64,000 bases of DNA from an uncultured Rhizobiaceae group bacterium (lineage in GTDB: Bacteria; Pseudomonadota; Alphaproteobacteria; Rhizobiales; Rhizobiaceae). The stretch is from assembly GCA_947501445.1 (NCBI GenBank), contig CANMVS010000011.1, positions 62,001-126,000 on the forward strand. Reading direction: 5' to 3'. Below are positions 55,521 to 63,338 of this stretch, in pieces. A model generated the notes under the pieces. That model had not been told where the DNA came from and did not search any database. It saw only the letters and a list, made by a program, of their open reading frames with translations. Every line of letters starts with the position of its first letter. Position 1 is the first letter of the stretch. The position numbers and the translations under genes are program-made.

Positions 55521-56873
55521 ATGTCACGTCAATATTTCGGAACTGATGGTATCCGCGGGAAATCAAACACGTTTCCGATGACACCTGATGTTGCCATGCG
55601 GGTTGGTCTTGCTGCCGGCAAGGTGTTTCGCCGTGGTGACCACCGCCACCGGGTGGTGATTGGCAAGGACACACGTCTATCCGGTTACATGATTGAAAAC
55701 GCACTGGTTGCCGGTTTTACCGCTGCCGGAATGGATGTCTTTCTGCTGGGACCCATTCCAACCCCTGCCGTTGCCATGCTGACGCGATCGCTACGGGCTG
55801 ATATCGGCGTGATGATTTCTGCGTCACATAACCCATATGAGGACAATGGCATCAAGCTGTTTGGTCCCGATGGTTATAAATTATCTGATGCGCTTGAATT
55901 GCAGATTGAACGTTTGATAGATGCCGATATTGCCGATCAACTCGCGTCCGCTGCCAATATTGGCCGGGCACAGCGTATTGACGGCGTTCATGACCGCTAT
56001 ATTGAATTTGCCAAACGGACCATGCCGCGCAATGTATCGCTGAAGGGACTTCGCGTAGCAATCGATTGTGCCAATGGTGCTGCCTACAAGGTTGCACCGG
56101 CGGCACTGTGGGAACTGGGTGCGGAGGTGATAACGCTCGGGAATGAACCCAATGGCCACAATATCAACCTCAACTGTGGCTCGACCCATCCGGTCGCGCT
56201 GGCGAAGAAAGTTCATGAGGTGCGCGCCGATATCGGCATCGCTCTTGATGGCGATGCGGACCGCGTACTGATTGTCGATGAAAAGGGTTCCGTTGTTGAT
56301 GGCGATCAGCTTATGGCAGTCATCGCTGAATCCTGGTCCAGTGATGGCCGCCTGTCTGGCAATGGTATCGTTGCGACGATCATGTCCAACCTCGGGCTGG
56401 AGCGCTTCCTGCAGGAGCATGATCTGGCTCTGGCACGCACCAAGGTGGGAGACCGCTATGTCGTGGAACACATGCGCGCCAATGGCTTTAATGTTGGTGG
56501 TGAGCAGTCGGGCCATATCGTTCTGACCGATTTTGCCACGACGGGTGACGGCCTGGTGGCTGCGCTGCAGATTTTAGCCTGTGTTAAACGTATGGACCGT
56601 CCGGTCAGCGATGTCTGCCGGCGGTTTGAGCCGGTACCGCAATTGCTAAAAAATGTTCGTTTTTCCGGCGGCAGGCCGCTCGAGAACAAAGTGGTCAAGG
56701 AATCCATCAAGGATGCGACAAGCGCCCTTGGTTCGACCGGCCGTCTGGTTATTCGACCCTCCGGCACAGAGCCACTCATCCGCGTCATGGCGGAAGGTGA
56801 TGACCATGCACTCGTCGAACGGATTGTTGATGATCTGGTCGATGTTATCTCAGGCGTGCGAACGGCCGCCTGA
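55521..56873 (+). CDS. glmM: Phosphoglucosamine mutase
   Basis: A 450-aa enzyme that converts glucosamine 6-phosphate to glucosamine 1-phosphate for peptidoglycan and [23 protein letters not shown] starts the protein. The phosphoserine loop is [20 protein letters not shown], the metal loop [16 protein letters not shown] and the phosphate-binding loop [16 protein letters not shown] 55521 with GGGGGA upstream is chosen over 55416. Length is standard. Confidence 0.96.
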   Translation: MSRQYFGTDGIRGKSNTFPMTPDVAMRVGLAAGKVFRRGDHRHRVVIGKDTRLSGYMIENALVAGFTAAGMDVFLLGPIPTPAVAMLTRSLRADIGVMISASHNPYEDNGIKLFGPDGYKLSDALELQIERLIDADIADQLASAANIGRAQRIDGVHDRYIEFAKRTMPRNVSLKGLRVAIDCANGAAYKVAPAALWELGAEVITLGNEPNGHNINLNCGSTHPVALAKKVHEVRADIGIALDGDADRVLIVDEKGSVVDGDQLMAVIAESWSSDGRLSGNGIVATIMSNLGLERFLQEHDLALARTKVGDRYVVEHMRANGFNVGGEQSGHIVLTDFATTGDGLVAALQILACVKRMDRPVSDVCRRFEPVPQLLKNVRFSGGRPLENKVVKESIKDATSALGSTGRLVIRPSGTEPLIRVMAEGDDHALVERIVDDLVDVISGVRTAA

Positions 56874-56985
56874 GCTGCAGGCAGTAAAACAAATAAATCA
56901 GCAATCATCACGATGGCACGTGTCGCCGTGTGTGCCGGAATTGTTCCTTGTCATCCCTATGCAACTCATCTGTAGCTGATGGCTG

Positions 56986-57082
56986 AATTGTTTCACATTT
57001 TATCAGAAACGGGACAATGGTGTGGGCCCTTGATCGTGTTGATGCATTCAGGTTTTGCCGATTCCGTCAAAACCTGAATTGC
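56986..57082 (+). repeat. Dispersed 100-bp repeat, copy 10
   Basis: A full-length copy: ATTGTTTCACATTTTATCAG at the left, and a perfect right hairpin CAGGTTTTG-N10-CAAAACCTG ending AATTGCC. It lies 112 bp after glmM and about 100 bp before the CtrA-like box of the next gene. Confidence 0.92.
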
Positions 57083-57183
57083 CCCGATATCATTGCAATC
57101 CAAATGACGGGCAGGCAACCACGTCGCGTCAACGCGGCTTGAAATCATTGGGTTTTTTCTGATTCTTCGGTAAACGGACATAG

Positions 57184-57200
57184 ATAACAGGCTCTTAACC
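57184..57200 (+). promoter_or_regulatory. CtrA-like box upstream of the first omp gene
   Basis: ATAA-CAGGCTC-TTAACC fits TTAA-N7-TTAACC with one mismatch. It lies about 90 bp before ATG 57291. CtrA is reported to control Omp25-type genes in Brucella, which makes the placement meaningful. Confidence 0.5.
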
Positions 57201-57290
57201 TTTTTCCGTCATTATTCATCATGTTCATAATATTGATCGCCATTGCGGGCAACTGTCTTGCAAGCCGTGGTGAGGCGTGGAGCATTTAAG

Positions 57291-58157
57291 ATGAGATATA
57301 TTGCGATTGCAGCTGCAGCGATGGTCGGGGCGACGCCGGCCATGTCTGCAGATGTCTATGGAGATCCTGTCCCGATTATTGATCCGGTACAGGACCCAGT
57401 TTACGACGTGGAAATTCGTGGGTCCAACGATGTGGCGACCAGCGCATGGGAAAATGTCTACATTAAGGGTACGATTGGCTACACCCATCCGGTGATGGAC
57501 GGGATTGACTATGATGTCATCGGCGGCACCAAGGTTTTCGACACGTATGATCTGAGCGACACATGGTCTGCCGGTGCAGGTGTGGGTTATCAGTTCAACC
57601 GTTTTTTCAGAACGGACCTGATGCTGAATTATATTTCCAGTTCAAAATTTGTTGGATCAACATCGGATGCGCTTTATGTATCACAGGATCTGGCAAGTTG
57701 GGGTGCCTATTCACTGATTGCCAGTGTTTATGTTGATCTTGACTTTTTTGGCGGCGGCGGCGGCGGTTCCTCCTTTATCCCCTTTGTCGGCGGCGGTGTC
57801 GGCGGCACTTATGTCACCAATGGGAATCTGACAAATCAGGCCTGTCTGGACGGCGATCCAACACAATGTCAGGACCCATTTGTCCATCCTGGTGAGGATG
57901 AGTGGCGCTTCAGCTGGGAAGTTTCCGGTGGATTTGGTTATGCATTCCGCTGCGATCTTGTTGGTGAAGCGGCCTATACTTACCAGCGTATCGAAGGTGG
58001 CAATATGTTCGGCGTTGCCGGTGGAGCTGGCCCGGGTTATGATCGGGGTATCGATATTCATTCGGTGCAGGCTGGTCTTCGCTTTTACCCGGCGCGTGAC
58101 TGCGACCCTGAGCCGGAACCCTATATTCCGCCTTACATTCCGCCGGTCTACAAATAA
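57291..58157 (+). CDS. Outer-membrane beta-barrel protein, Omp25/31-like
   Basis: A 288-aa exported protein: signal peptide (IAIAAAAMVGATPAMS-AD), then an eight-strand-type barrel with alternating aromatics (ENVYIKGTIGYTHPVMDGID, WSAGAGVGYQFNRFFRTDLM, FIPFVGGGVGGTYVTNGNL). It ends in a Pro/Tyr-rich tail (EPEPYIPPYIPPVYK), which is not the usual terminal aromatic beta strand. Two cysteines (CLDG and CQDP) may bond in a loop. ATG 57291 has GGAG 8 bases upstream. A homologous barrel gene follows. Confidence 0.85.
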   Translation: MRYIAIAAAAMVGATPAMSADVYGDPVPIIDPVQDPVYDVEIRGSNDVATSAWENVYIKGTIGYTHPVMDGIDYDVIGGTKVFDTYDLSDTWSAGAGVGYQFNRFFRTDLMLNYISSSKFVGSTSDALYVSQDLASWGAYSLIASVYVDLDFFGGGGGGSSFIPFVGGGVGGTYVTNGNLTNQACLDGDPTQCQDPFVHPGEDEWRFSWEVSGGFGYAFRCDLVGEAAYTYQRIEGGNMFGVAGGAGPGYDRGIDIHSVQAGLRFYPARDCDPEPEPYIPPYIPPVYK

Positions 58158-58181
58158 GACAGGCAGTCAATTCGGTTTGTG

Positions 58182-58210
58182 GCCGTCCGGGAAACCGGGC
58201 GGCTTTTTTA
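58182..58210 (+). terminator. Rho-independent terminator after first omp gene
   Basis: GCCGTCCGG (58182-58190), loop GAAA, CCGGGCGGC (58195-58203), then seven T residues. It stops transcription 25 bp past the gene. Confidence 0.88.
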
Positions 58211-58248
58211 TTGGCACCCGGGACCAGACCTGTTCTTGCCCATGGTCC

Positions 58249-58288
58249 GGCATTCAGGTTTTGCCGATTGCGTCAAAACCTGAATGCC
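58249..58288. repeat. Hairpin-only derivative of the dispersed repeat, copy 11
   Basis: GGCATTCAGGTTTTG and CAAAACCTGAATGCC form perfect 15-bp arms around CCGATTGCGT. Only the right hairpin of the element is present; the left half is absent. It stands between the terminator and the CtrA box of the second omp gene. Confidence 0.85.
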
Positions 58289-58330
58289 TATGGATAACAA
58301 CCGGTAAACAATCGTGGTGAATGAACATGC

Positions 58331-58347
58331 TTAACCGCAACTTAACC
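58331..58347 (+). promoter_or_regulatory. CtrA box upstream of the second omp gene
   Basis: TTAACCGCAACTTAACC is an exact match to TTAA-N7-TTAACC. It lies 80 bp before ATG 58428, in a position to activate or repress the promoter through the cell-cycle regulator CtrA. Confidence 0.65.
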
Positions 58348-58427
58348 AGTTTGTTGGATAAATGGCATCAACACATTTGCTTTGTGTGTTCTTCAATTCA
58401 CACAGGGCGGGCAAGAGGACGGATAGT

Positions 58428-59273
58428 ATGTTCAAGAAGGTCATGTCGCATTCCATGGTCGTGGCACTGCTGATAGGCAGCGGTAGTGGTGCAATGTCAG
58501 CGGATCTGGATAATATTATCTACGCGCCCGAGCTACCACGAACAGTGCCGGTGGAAATTGGCAATGGGTGGTATCTGCGTGGCGATGTCGGGTATGATTT
58601 TTCAACCGATGGGGATGCAACATCATTCCGCACATTCAATGCCATAGACAGCTCCTACGGCACCCAAAACTATTCATCATCGAGCTTTGATACGGATGTC
58701 AGTGTCGGGTTTGGTGCCGGGTATCAATTTACCGATTGGTTCCGGGCAGAGGGCATGCTTGAATATCAGGCAGGCACATTCAACGCCGCCAGTGGTACAG
58801 GCAGCGTTCCCTGTTCAGGCGTTGTCACAGATACGCTGTGCAGCACAAGCGGTGCAGCAGATTTCAATGCCTACGGGATGATGGCCAACGGCTATTTCGA
58901 TCTGGGTACTTTTTCAGGGTTTACGCCTTATGTGGGCGCCGGTGCAGGCTATACGCTGATTGACTATGATAATTACAATGCCACCGAGACCTGTGTTGAT
59001 GGCGGTGCTGCCTGTGCGGTAACGCCGGTCAATGTTTCTCATACGGGCGAACAGTCGTGGCGCTTCACCTATGCTTTGATGGCCGGGCTTTCCTATGAGT
59101 TCATGCGCAATCTGAAAGCCGATCTGGGGTATCGCTATGTCAATGTTGATGGTGGAGACACCTACGCCTTCGATAGTGCATCCCAGGCCGCAGGAGCATC
59201 AGGCGTACAAAGCTCAGACAATGGTTTCAGCCGCCATGAAATAAAGGCATCCCTGCGCTACGCGCTTTGGTAG
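58428..59273 (+). CDS. Outer-membrane beta-barrel protein
   Basis: A 281-aa exported protein: signal peptide (VMSHSMVVALLIGSGSGAMS-AD), strands such as GWYLRGDVGYDFSTDGDATS, VSVGFGAGYQFTDWFRAEGM, GFTPYVGAGAGYTLIDYDNY and LKADLGYRYVNVDGGDTYAF, with a terminal LRYALW that fits a C-terminal barrel strand. It is a paralogue of the gene 270 bp upstream. Two Cys pairs in loops could bond. ATG 58428 follows GAGGA. Confidence 0.87.
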   Translation: MFKKVMSHSMVVALLIGSGSGAMSADLDNIIYAPELPRTVPVEIGNGWYLRGDVGYDFSTDGDATSFRTFNAIDSSYGTQNYSSSSFDTDVSVGFGAGYQFTDWFRAEGMLEYQAGTFNAASGTGSVPCSGVVTDTLCSTSGAADFNAYGMMANGYFDLGTFSGFTPYVGAGAGYTLIDYDNYNATETCVDGGAACAVTPVNVSHTGEQSWRFTYALMAGLSYEFMRNLKADLGYRYVNVDGGDTYAFDSASQAAGASGVQSSDNGFSRHEIKASLRYALW

Positions 59274-59298
59274 GATGTGAGCCTTCGACAATCACAGG

Positions 59299-59321
59299 GG
59301 CGAGCAATGGCTCGCCTTTTT
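59299..59321 (+). terminator. Rho-independent terminator after second omp gene
   Basis: GGCGAGC (59299-59305), loop AATG, GCTCGCC (59310-59316), then five T residues. It stands 25 bp after the omp stop and before repeat copy 12. Confidence 0.9.
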
Positions 59322-59377
59322 GTTTTATATGTGGGGCAGTGGGCAAACGGTCCGACCCCCATATCCGCAACCCACCG

Positions 59378-59474
59378 GACCGTTTCACGTTTTTTCCGAA
59401 ACGGGACAACGGTGTCGGCCTTTGATTTTGTTGATGCACTCGTGTTTTGCCGATTCCGTCAAAACATGAACTGC
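59378..59474 (+). repeat. Dispersed 100-bp repeat, copy 12
   Basis: A full-length copy. Its right stem has CGTGTTTTG facing CAAAACATG, where the third base pair G-C of the consensus has become T-A, a compensated change. The right terminal CTA (59476-59478) is the complement of the TAG stop of the SRAP gene. Confidence 0.9.
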
Positions 59475-59475
59475 A

Positions 59476-60147
59476 CTATATGGGCCTGATCAAATCAGCG
59501 CCCTTGTTGGCAACTTTACCAACATCGGCCGAGACAGGATGGTAAAGCAGATTCCCACCGCGATTTTCCCGCAGGAGATCAAGCGCATCTTCATTGCTGG
59601 TTTGCGTATTCATCCATGCGGTTAGTGCCTTGCCCTTGAATATGACCGGCATGCGGTTGTGCAATTCTGCAACGTTTTCATCAGCGGCCAATGTAATGAT
59701 CGCAAATGTTACCGTATCCAGGTTTTTGTTACGCCCCATTATGCCGGCAAATGCAAAGGGTTCAAATGTCGGCGGGTCGCCCGGCAGATGGATAAGATAG
59801 GGCTGTTTTATCTTGTCCTGGCTATGCCACTCATAGTAACCGGTTGCGGGTATCAGACATCGCCCATGGGTAAAGGCTGTTCGAAAGAATGGTTTTTCTG
59901 CAACACTCTCTCCGCGTGCGTTGATCATCGCTCGGGTTTTGCTGTCCTTGGCCCAATGGGGGATGAGCCCCCAGCGAACCGGCCTGATGATGCGTTCACC
60001 TTCGCGGTTGGTGATGATTTCCAATTCGCTGGTTGGTGCAACATTATAATTGGGTTGTGGTCCGTTGCGTTTATCTACCTCAGGAGGAAGTATATTGAGG
60101 TACCTGCGGTACTGTGCCCAGGTTCCAGTAGTAATAAAACGACCACA
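59476..60147 (-). CDS. SOS response-associated peptidase (SRAP/HMCES-YedK family)
   Basis: A 223-aa SRAP protein. After removal of Met1, Cys2 (MCGRFITTG) can crosslink to abasic sites in single-stranded DNA. PNYNVAPTSELEII contains the conserved Asn, RWGLIPHWAKD and NARGESVAEKPFFRTAF are family signatures, RCLIPATGYYEWH carries the catalytic Glu and LHNRMPVIFKGKAL the His. Complete active site. ATG 60147 has AGGGA upstream. Its stop TAG is supplied by repeat copy 12. Confidence 0.93.
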   Translation of the reverse strand, partial: CGRFITTGTWAQYRRYLNILPPEVDKRNGPQPNYNVAPTSELEIITNREGERIIRPVRWGLIPHWAKDSKTRAMINARGESVAEKPFFRTAFTHGRCLIPATGYYEWHSQDKIKQPYLIHLPGDPPTFEPFAFAGIMGRNKNLDTVTFAIITLAADENVAELHNRMPVIFKGKALTAWMNTQTSNEDALDLLRENRGGNLLYHPVSADVGKVANKGADLIRPI

Positions 60148-60248
60148 CATCTTCTGATCCCTGTTCAATAGGATTTTGCATCAGTATTTATTGAAGCGTG
60201 CGGCGAATCAACTCCAGTTCCGATGGGAATGTAAACGAGGGTCGCATC

Positions 60249-60497
60249 ATGACAATTAAAACAATTCAGACATTGAAGAATCTACACGATGAAGGCTGGC
60301 ATTGCTGGGCACATTGCACTGGTCGCAATTGTGGTGGTGCAAGCCAAATGGACATCACATCACTGATGAAGCGATTTGGTGCAGAGCATTGCTTCATCAA
60401 TGAAACGCGAATTTCTGCCCGGCTCGTCTGTTCGCAATGTGGCCACAAAGGTGGTCGGCTGTCCATTTCCGCACCAAGCAGTGTGCGGGTGGACTGA
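60249..60497 (+). CDS. Small zinc-ribbon-like protein (82 aa)
   Basis: A protein with two pairs of cysteines: CWAHCTGRNCGG near residue 20, and VCSQCGHKGGRLSIS near 62, which could together hold one zinc. In between is MDITSLMKRFGAEHCFINET. I recall similar short proteins without names in rhizobia. ATG 60249 has GAGG 9 bases upstream. Repeat copy 13 follows 62 bp after its stop. Confidence 0.7.
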   Translation: MTIKTIQTLKNLHDEGWHCWAHCTGRNCGGASQMDITSLMKRFGAEHCFINETRISARLVCSQCGHKGGRLSISAPSSVRVD

Positions 60498-60559
60498 GGA
60501 TTATTGGATAGGTTGCCAATCCAACCTGCAAAGCTGTTCAGACGAAAATGGCGGCCCTA

Positions 60560-60656
60560 GGCTGTTTCACGTTTTGTCAGAAACGGGACAACGGTGTTGG
60601 CCTTTGATTTTGTTGATGCATTCAGGTTTTGCCGATTCCGTCAAAACCTGAATTGC
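60560..60656 (+). repeat. Dispersed 100-bp repeat, copy 13, inside a split palindrome
   Basis: A near-consensus full copy bounded by TA at 60558-60559 and at 60659-60660. Outside it, ATGGCGGCC on the left and GGCCGCCAT on the right are perfect complements, so the element appears to have opened a palindrome at a central TA. Confidence 0.92.
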
Positions 60657-60727
60657 TGTAGGCCGCCATCATGTTTTGGAAATTCTTATTCAGCCGCACA
60701 ACCGTGCTGTCTGAATTTCATCTCAGT

Positions 60728-61399
60728 TCAACGCCGGAGATGTCCTCCACCACCATAATGGGGATGGTAGGGTTGTACCGGATGGTAGGGGTGCACCGGA
60801 TGGTAAGGGTGCACCGGCTGATACGGATGATAGGGGTGCACCGGCTGGTATGGATGATAGGGATGCACCGGCTGGTATGGGTGATAGGGATGCACCGGCT
60901 GATATGGGTGATAGGGATGCACCGGTTGATACGGATGATAGGGATGGCACTCGGGCGCCTGTGGGGCGTGATAGCAATAGGGGCCGGGAACCGGGTGATA
61001 GGGATGATAGTAGCGGTTCCAGCTGTTGTACCAGGGGTAGTTGCGGTAGTGAATATTCCAGTAGTTCTGATTGAACACCACAATGGTGATATTGAGTGAT
61101 GCGCCAAGCGCTGGCGTCAGACCCGTGCGCTGTCCGTTGCTTTCCATCAGAATATAGGAGGATGCCATCCACCCGCGTGTCGAACCATAGGCGATGTCAC
61201 ACCATGTATAGCCCGTTTGGCAGCCATAAACCGTTATCGTTGAATCTTGTGGTACTGTGACAACTGCCGGGTAATTAGTGCCAGGCCCTGCTCTCAGGTG
61301 CACATTTGACGTCGTATAACCAACGGTTTGTGCCATTGCTGTTGCGGCAAACAGGGGCACACATAATGCCACCGCCAGCCCTGTCAGAAATTTCCGCAT
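60728..61399 (-). CDS. Exported SH3b protein with HPYHPYQPV tandem repeats
   Basis: A 223-aa secreted protein: signal peptide (FLTGLAVALCVPLFAATAMA-Q), a bacterial SH3 domain (about residues 25-80: SNVHLRAGPGTNYPAVVTV, CDIAYGSTRGWMASSYI), a Tyr/Trp/Asn-rich segment, and about five copies of a nine-residue His-Pro-Tyr repeat. Histidines at this spacing could bind metal; wall attachment through SH3b is inferred. ATG 61399 has GGA 8 bases upstream. The repeat could vary in copy number by slippage. Confidence 0.82.
   Translation of the reverse strand: MRKFLTGLAVALCVPLFAATAMAQTVGYTTSNVHLRAGPGTNYPAVVTVPQDSTITVYGCQTGYTWCDIAYGSTRGWMASSYILMESNGQRTGLTPALGASLNITIVVFNQNYWNIHYRNYPWYNSWNRYYHPYHPVPGPYCYHAPQAPECHPYHPYQPVHPYHPYQPVHPYHPYQPVHPYHPYQPVHPYHPYQPVHPYHPVHPYHPVQPYHPHYGGGGHLRR
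60765..60952 (-). repeat. 27-bp tandem repeat coding HPYHPYQPV
   Basis: Units of 27 bp, such as GGGATGCACCGGCTGATA then TGGGTGATA, occur about five times with few changes, and decay into 15-bp sub-units (GGTGCACCGGATGGTA) at the 60765 side. The unit is a multiple of three, so copy changes keep frame. Confidence 0.85.
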
Positions 61400-62470
61400 A
61401 AGTTCTGTCCAGTTCAAGTTGATTGACCCGTTTTATTAGATAAGCAGAGTTGAGCCGGGTCAAGTAATTTGAAATTTTTGTATGAATAGGGCTGCTGCAT
61501 TGAGGCGGTTATTTAAGATTCATACACCTGGGAACTTATGTCCATGTCCTGCAATGCCCGCCGGGTGGTAAATCTTACATCGCAGCAATCGCGCTTGTTA
61601 GACAATTGGTGCAAATCAGGTTTTGACGGATTCGGCAAAACCTGAATGCATCAACAAATTAAAAGACCGATGCCGTTGTCCTGATCCGGACAAAACGTGA
61701 AATAGTCTAAGTAAAGGGCCTGTGACAAAATGAGAGTTGATTCAATAGTCGGATTTGCTTTCGCATGGGCAGGAAAGGCGCCGGGAGGCATCTGCTCTGT
61801 TTCGATGGCCTGACAGTGGGTTACGAGCCTGCCAAACTTGTGAGATTCGATGAAGTCGTTGACTTCATTGAAGAGGTCGCGACAACAGCGGACTTCCAGC
61901 TGGTTACTATTGTTGACAAGGAAATTGAGGCAGCCAACCCAGTACCCTGCAAATGTCAAACCCGTTATCAAGAGTGTGTGCACCACAGTTTTTGAGCGCC
62001 GGTCCCTCTGCAATCTGGCAACGAGTAGCGCAATCTTCAGATATTTCGTGTGAGTTGAATTCAAAGGCCACCATGCGTACCTTCGATGAAATCAGAGAAG
62101 AAGCATTCGGATTGATTATTTGCTTCGGCTCAAAAGTCCGACATCCAACAGTGACATGTCGATGTGCCGATTTACCCTCTGTGTCCGTTTCAGTATTTGT
62201 TCCACGTACAGATATCCGTGTTTCCGGCGATATCATCTGGGGTCCCACCGTCAAAGACATCAGGCGTCATCTGTGCCACCTTGTTTGTTTTCGGCTGTGC
62301 CGGATGAATTTGTTGTTTAAATATCGGAATGAAAGCCTGTGCGTGGTCAATGTGATTCCAATGGGCCGATGTGCGACACTTGCGAACGCCTGACCGGTAC
62401 TGAAGTGCTGCAAAAGGAACAGTCAATAACGCTGGAACGGATATTCAATGCTGTCGAGAGGTAGGCTCTA
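61400..62470. other. Gene-poor region with repeat copy 14
   Basis: Over 1,000 bases without a gene I can support. Repeat copy 14 lies at 61611-61707. Between 61740 and 62400 there are overlapping frames on both strands (for example 61953-62393 plus and 61907-62260 minus), none with a recognised domain or a good ribosome site. They look like eroded coding sequence. Confidence 0.4.
61611..61707 (-). repeat. Dispersed 100-bp repeat, copy 14
   Basis: A full-length copy: GCAAATCAGGTTTTGACGG, a perfect stem core, then GCATCAACAAATTAAAAG, and the end GTGAAATAGTCTAA. The left hairpin is damaged (CCGGACAAAACG). It is not near a stop codon of any recognised gene. Confidence 0.88.
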
Positions 62471-62836
62471 TTAGCAGAAAAGGTTGTGACAACTAAAACT
62501 CGCCCGCACCGCCACAACAGTCCCACCAGCTTTTTCACAACTCAGCGCATCTTGTGTAAGCACAGCCACGTCATTAATCGAGCAATGCGTTGCATCTATT
62601 GTCTGGGTGGCCTGTGGTGCATGTGTATGCGGTGGGATCGGTGCTTGCATCTGTTGTGCTGGGACATAGACGGTCATGGAGACCATGCCGGGAGGGGCGG
62701 TGGGGATGGCGAATTTACCGACAACTCCCTGGTGCCTAGGTCGTCCTACAATATCGTCATGTGAAAACGTCTCAACTGCCATACCCGCCACCATCAAGCA
62801 AGTCGCCAGTGCAGTTTTTGCCAATCTTGAAGTCAT
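62471..62836 (-). CDS. Exported small cysteine-bearing protein (121 aa)
   Basis: A short gene with an excellent GGAGGT 8 bases before ATG 62836 and a clear signal peptide (AKTALATCLMVAGMAVETFS). The mature chain is rich in Pro, Thr and His in its middle (PIPPHTHAPQATQTI) and holds four cysteines in its last 40 residues (HCSIND, SCEKAGG, SCHNLFC), which could form two disulfides. No family recognised. It is isolated between gene-poor stretches. Confidence 0.65.
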   Translation of the reverse strand: MTSRLAKTALATCLMVAGMAVETFSHDDIVGRPRHQGVVGKFAIPTAPPGMVSMTVYVPAQQMQAPIPPHTHAPQATQTIDATHCSINDVAVLTQDALSCEKAGGTVVAVRASFSCHNLFC

Positions 62837-63338
62837 GCCTTTGTACCTCCGAGATTACTTATTTCATTAGTAAAGGCATATATATATCAATGAGAATGGT
62901 GTATATGAACATTGTAGCGATTAATGTTTATGCACACTGTTGAATGCCCACAAAAAAACTTGCAGTGGAGTAATTCAGGCCTTGACGGTAACGGCAAAAC
63001 CTGACGGCATCAACAACTTCAAAGGCCGACACTATTGTCCTGTTTCTGACAAAATGTGAAACGGTCTAACTCCATTGTCAGGAGTACAAAATAGGAACAT
63101 GTCGGGGCATTCAATACTATGCGGAAAGAAAGTGATGACACATGTGCAAGGGCAGACGATCCACTTTTATGAGATTCAAGGAAGCCTCTGGAGTGGTCGT
63201 GGCGGTTGCGGTAACTGCGGACTTCAAGCTGGTAGCCTCGGGAGGCACCCGACTTCGTGAAAAAAGTTCGCTTTGTTCGGCGATACTACGCCCATATGAC
63301 AGTTCATTGATGCGATTGGCGCATGCCGTAATCCGGGG
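62837..63338. other. Intergenic region with repeat copy 15
   Basis: About 500 bases. The promoter of the exported small protein should lie at 62840-62940, which is AT-rich. Repeat copy 15 is at 62970-63066. No gene is supported after it up to 63338. Confidence 0.4.
62970..63066 (-). repeat. Dispersed 100-bp repeat, copy 15
   Basis: A full-length copy: CAGGCCTTG faces CAAAACCTG, a partly broken stem. The left hairpin TGTTTC and GAAACGG is mostly intact, ending GGTCTAAC with terminal TA at 63067-63068. Confidence 0.87.

Noticed and set aside
60765-60952. Reading the 27-bp tandem repeat as a CRISPR or iteron array
   Set aside because: Units are head to tail without spacers, in frame within an exported protein gene.
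61651-62064. 137-codon minus-strand frame, considered as a transposase fragment
   Set aside because: No DDE-type motif or family signature could be found, it begins within repeat copy 14, and opposing frames are equally open.
62073-62393. Possible 106-aa gene starting MRTFDEIREEAF
   Set aside because: No ribosome site, many cysteines in an unlikely pattern, and a competing minus-strand frame; kept only as part of the unassigned region.
1-63066. CRISPR array
   Set aside because: The dispersed repeats are kilobases apart, in both orientations and with diverged sequence; there are no regular spacers and no cas gene.
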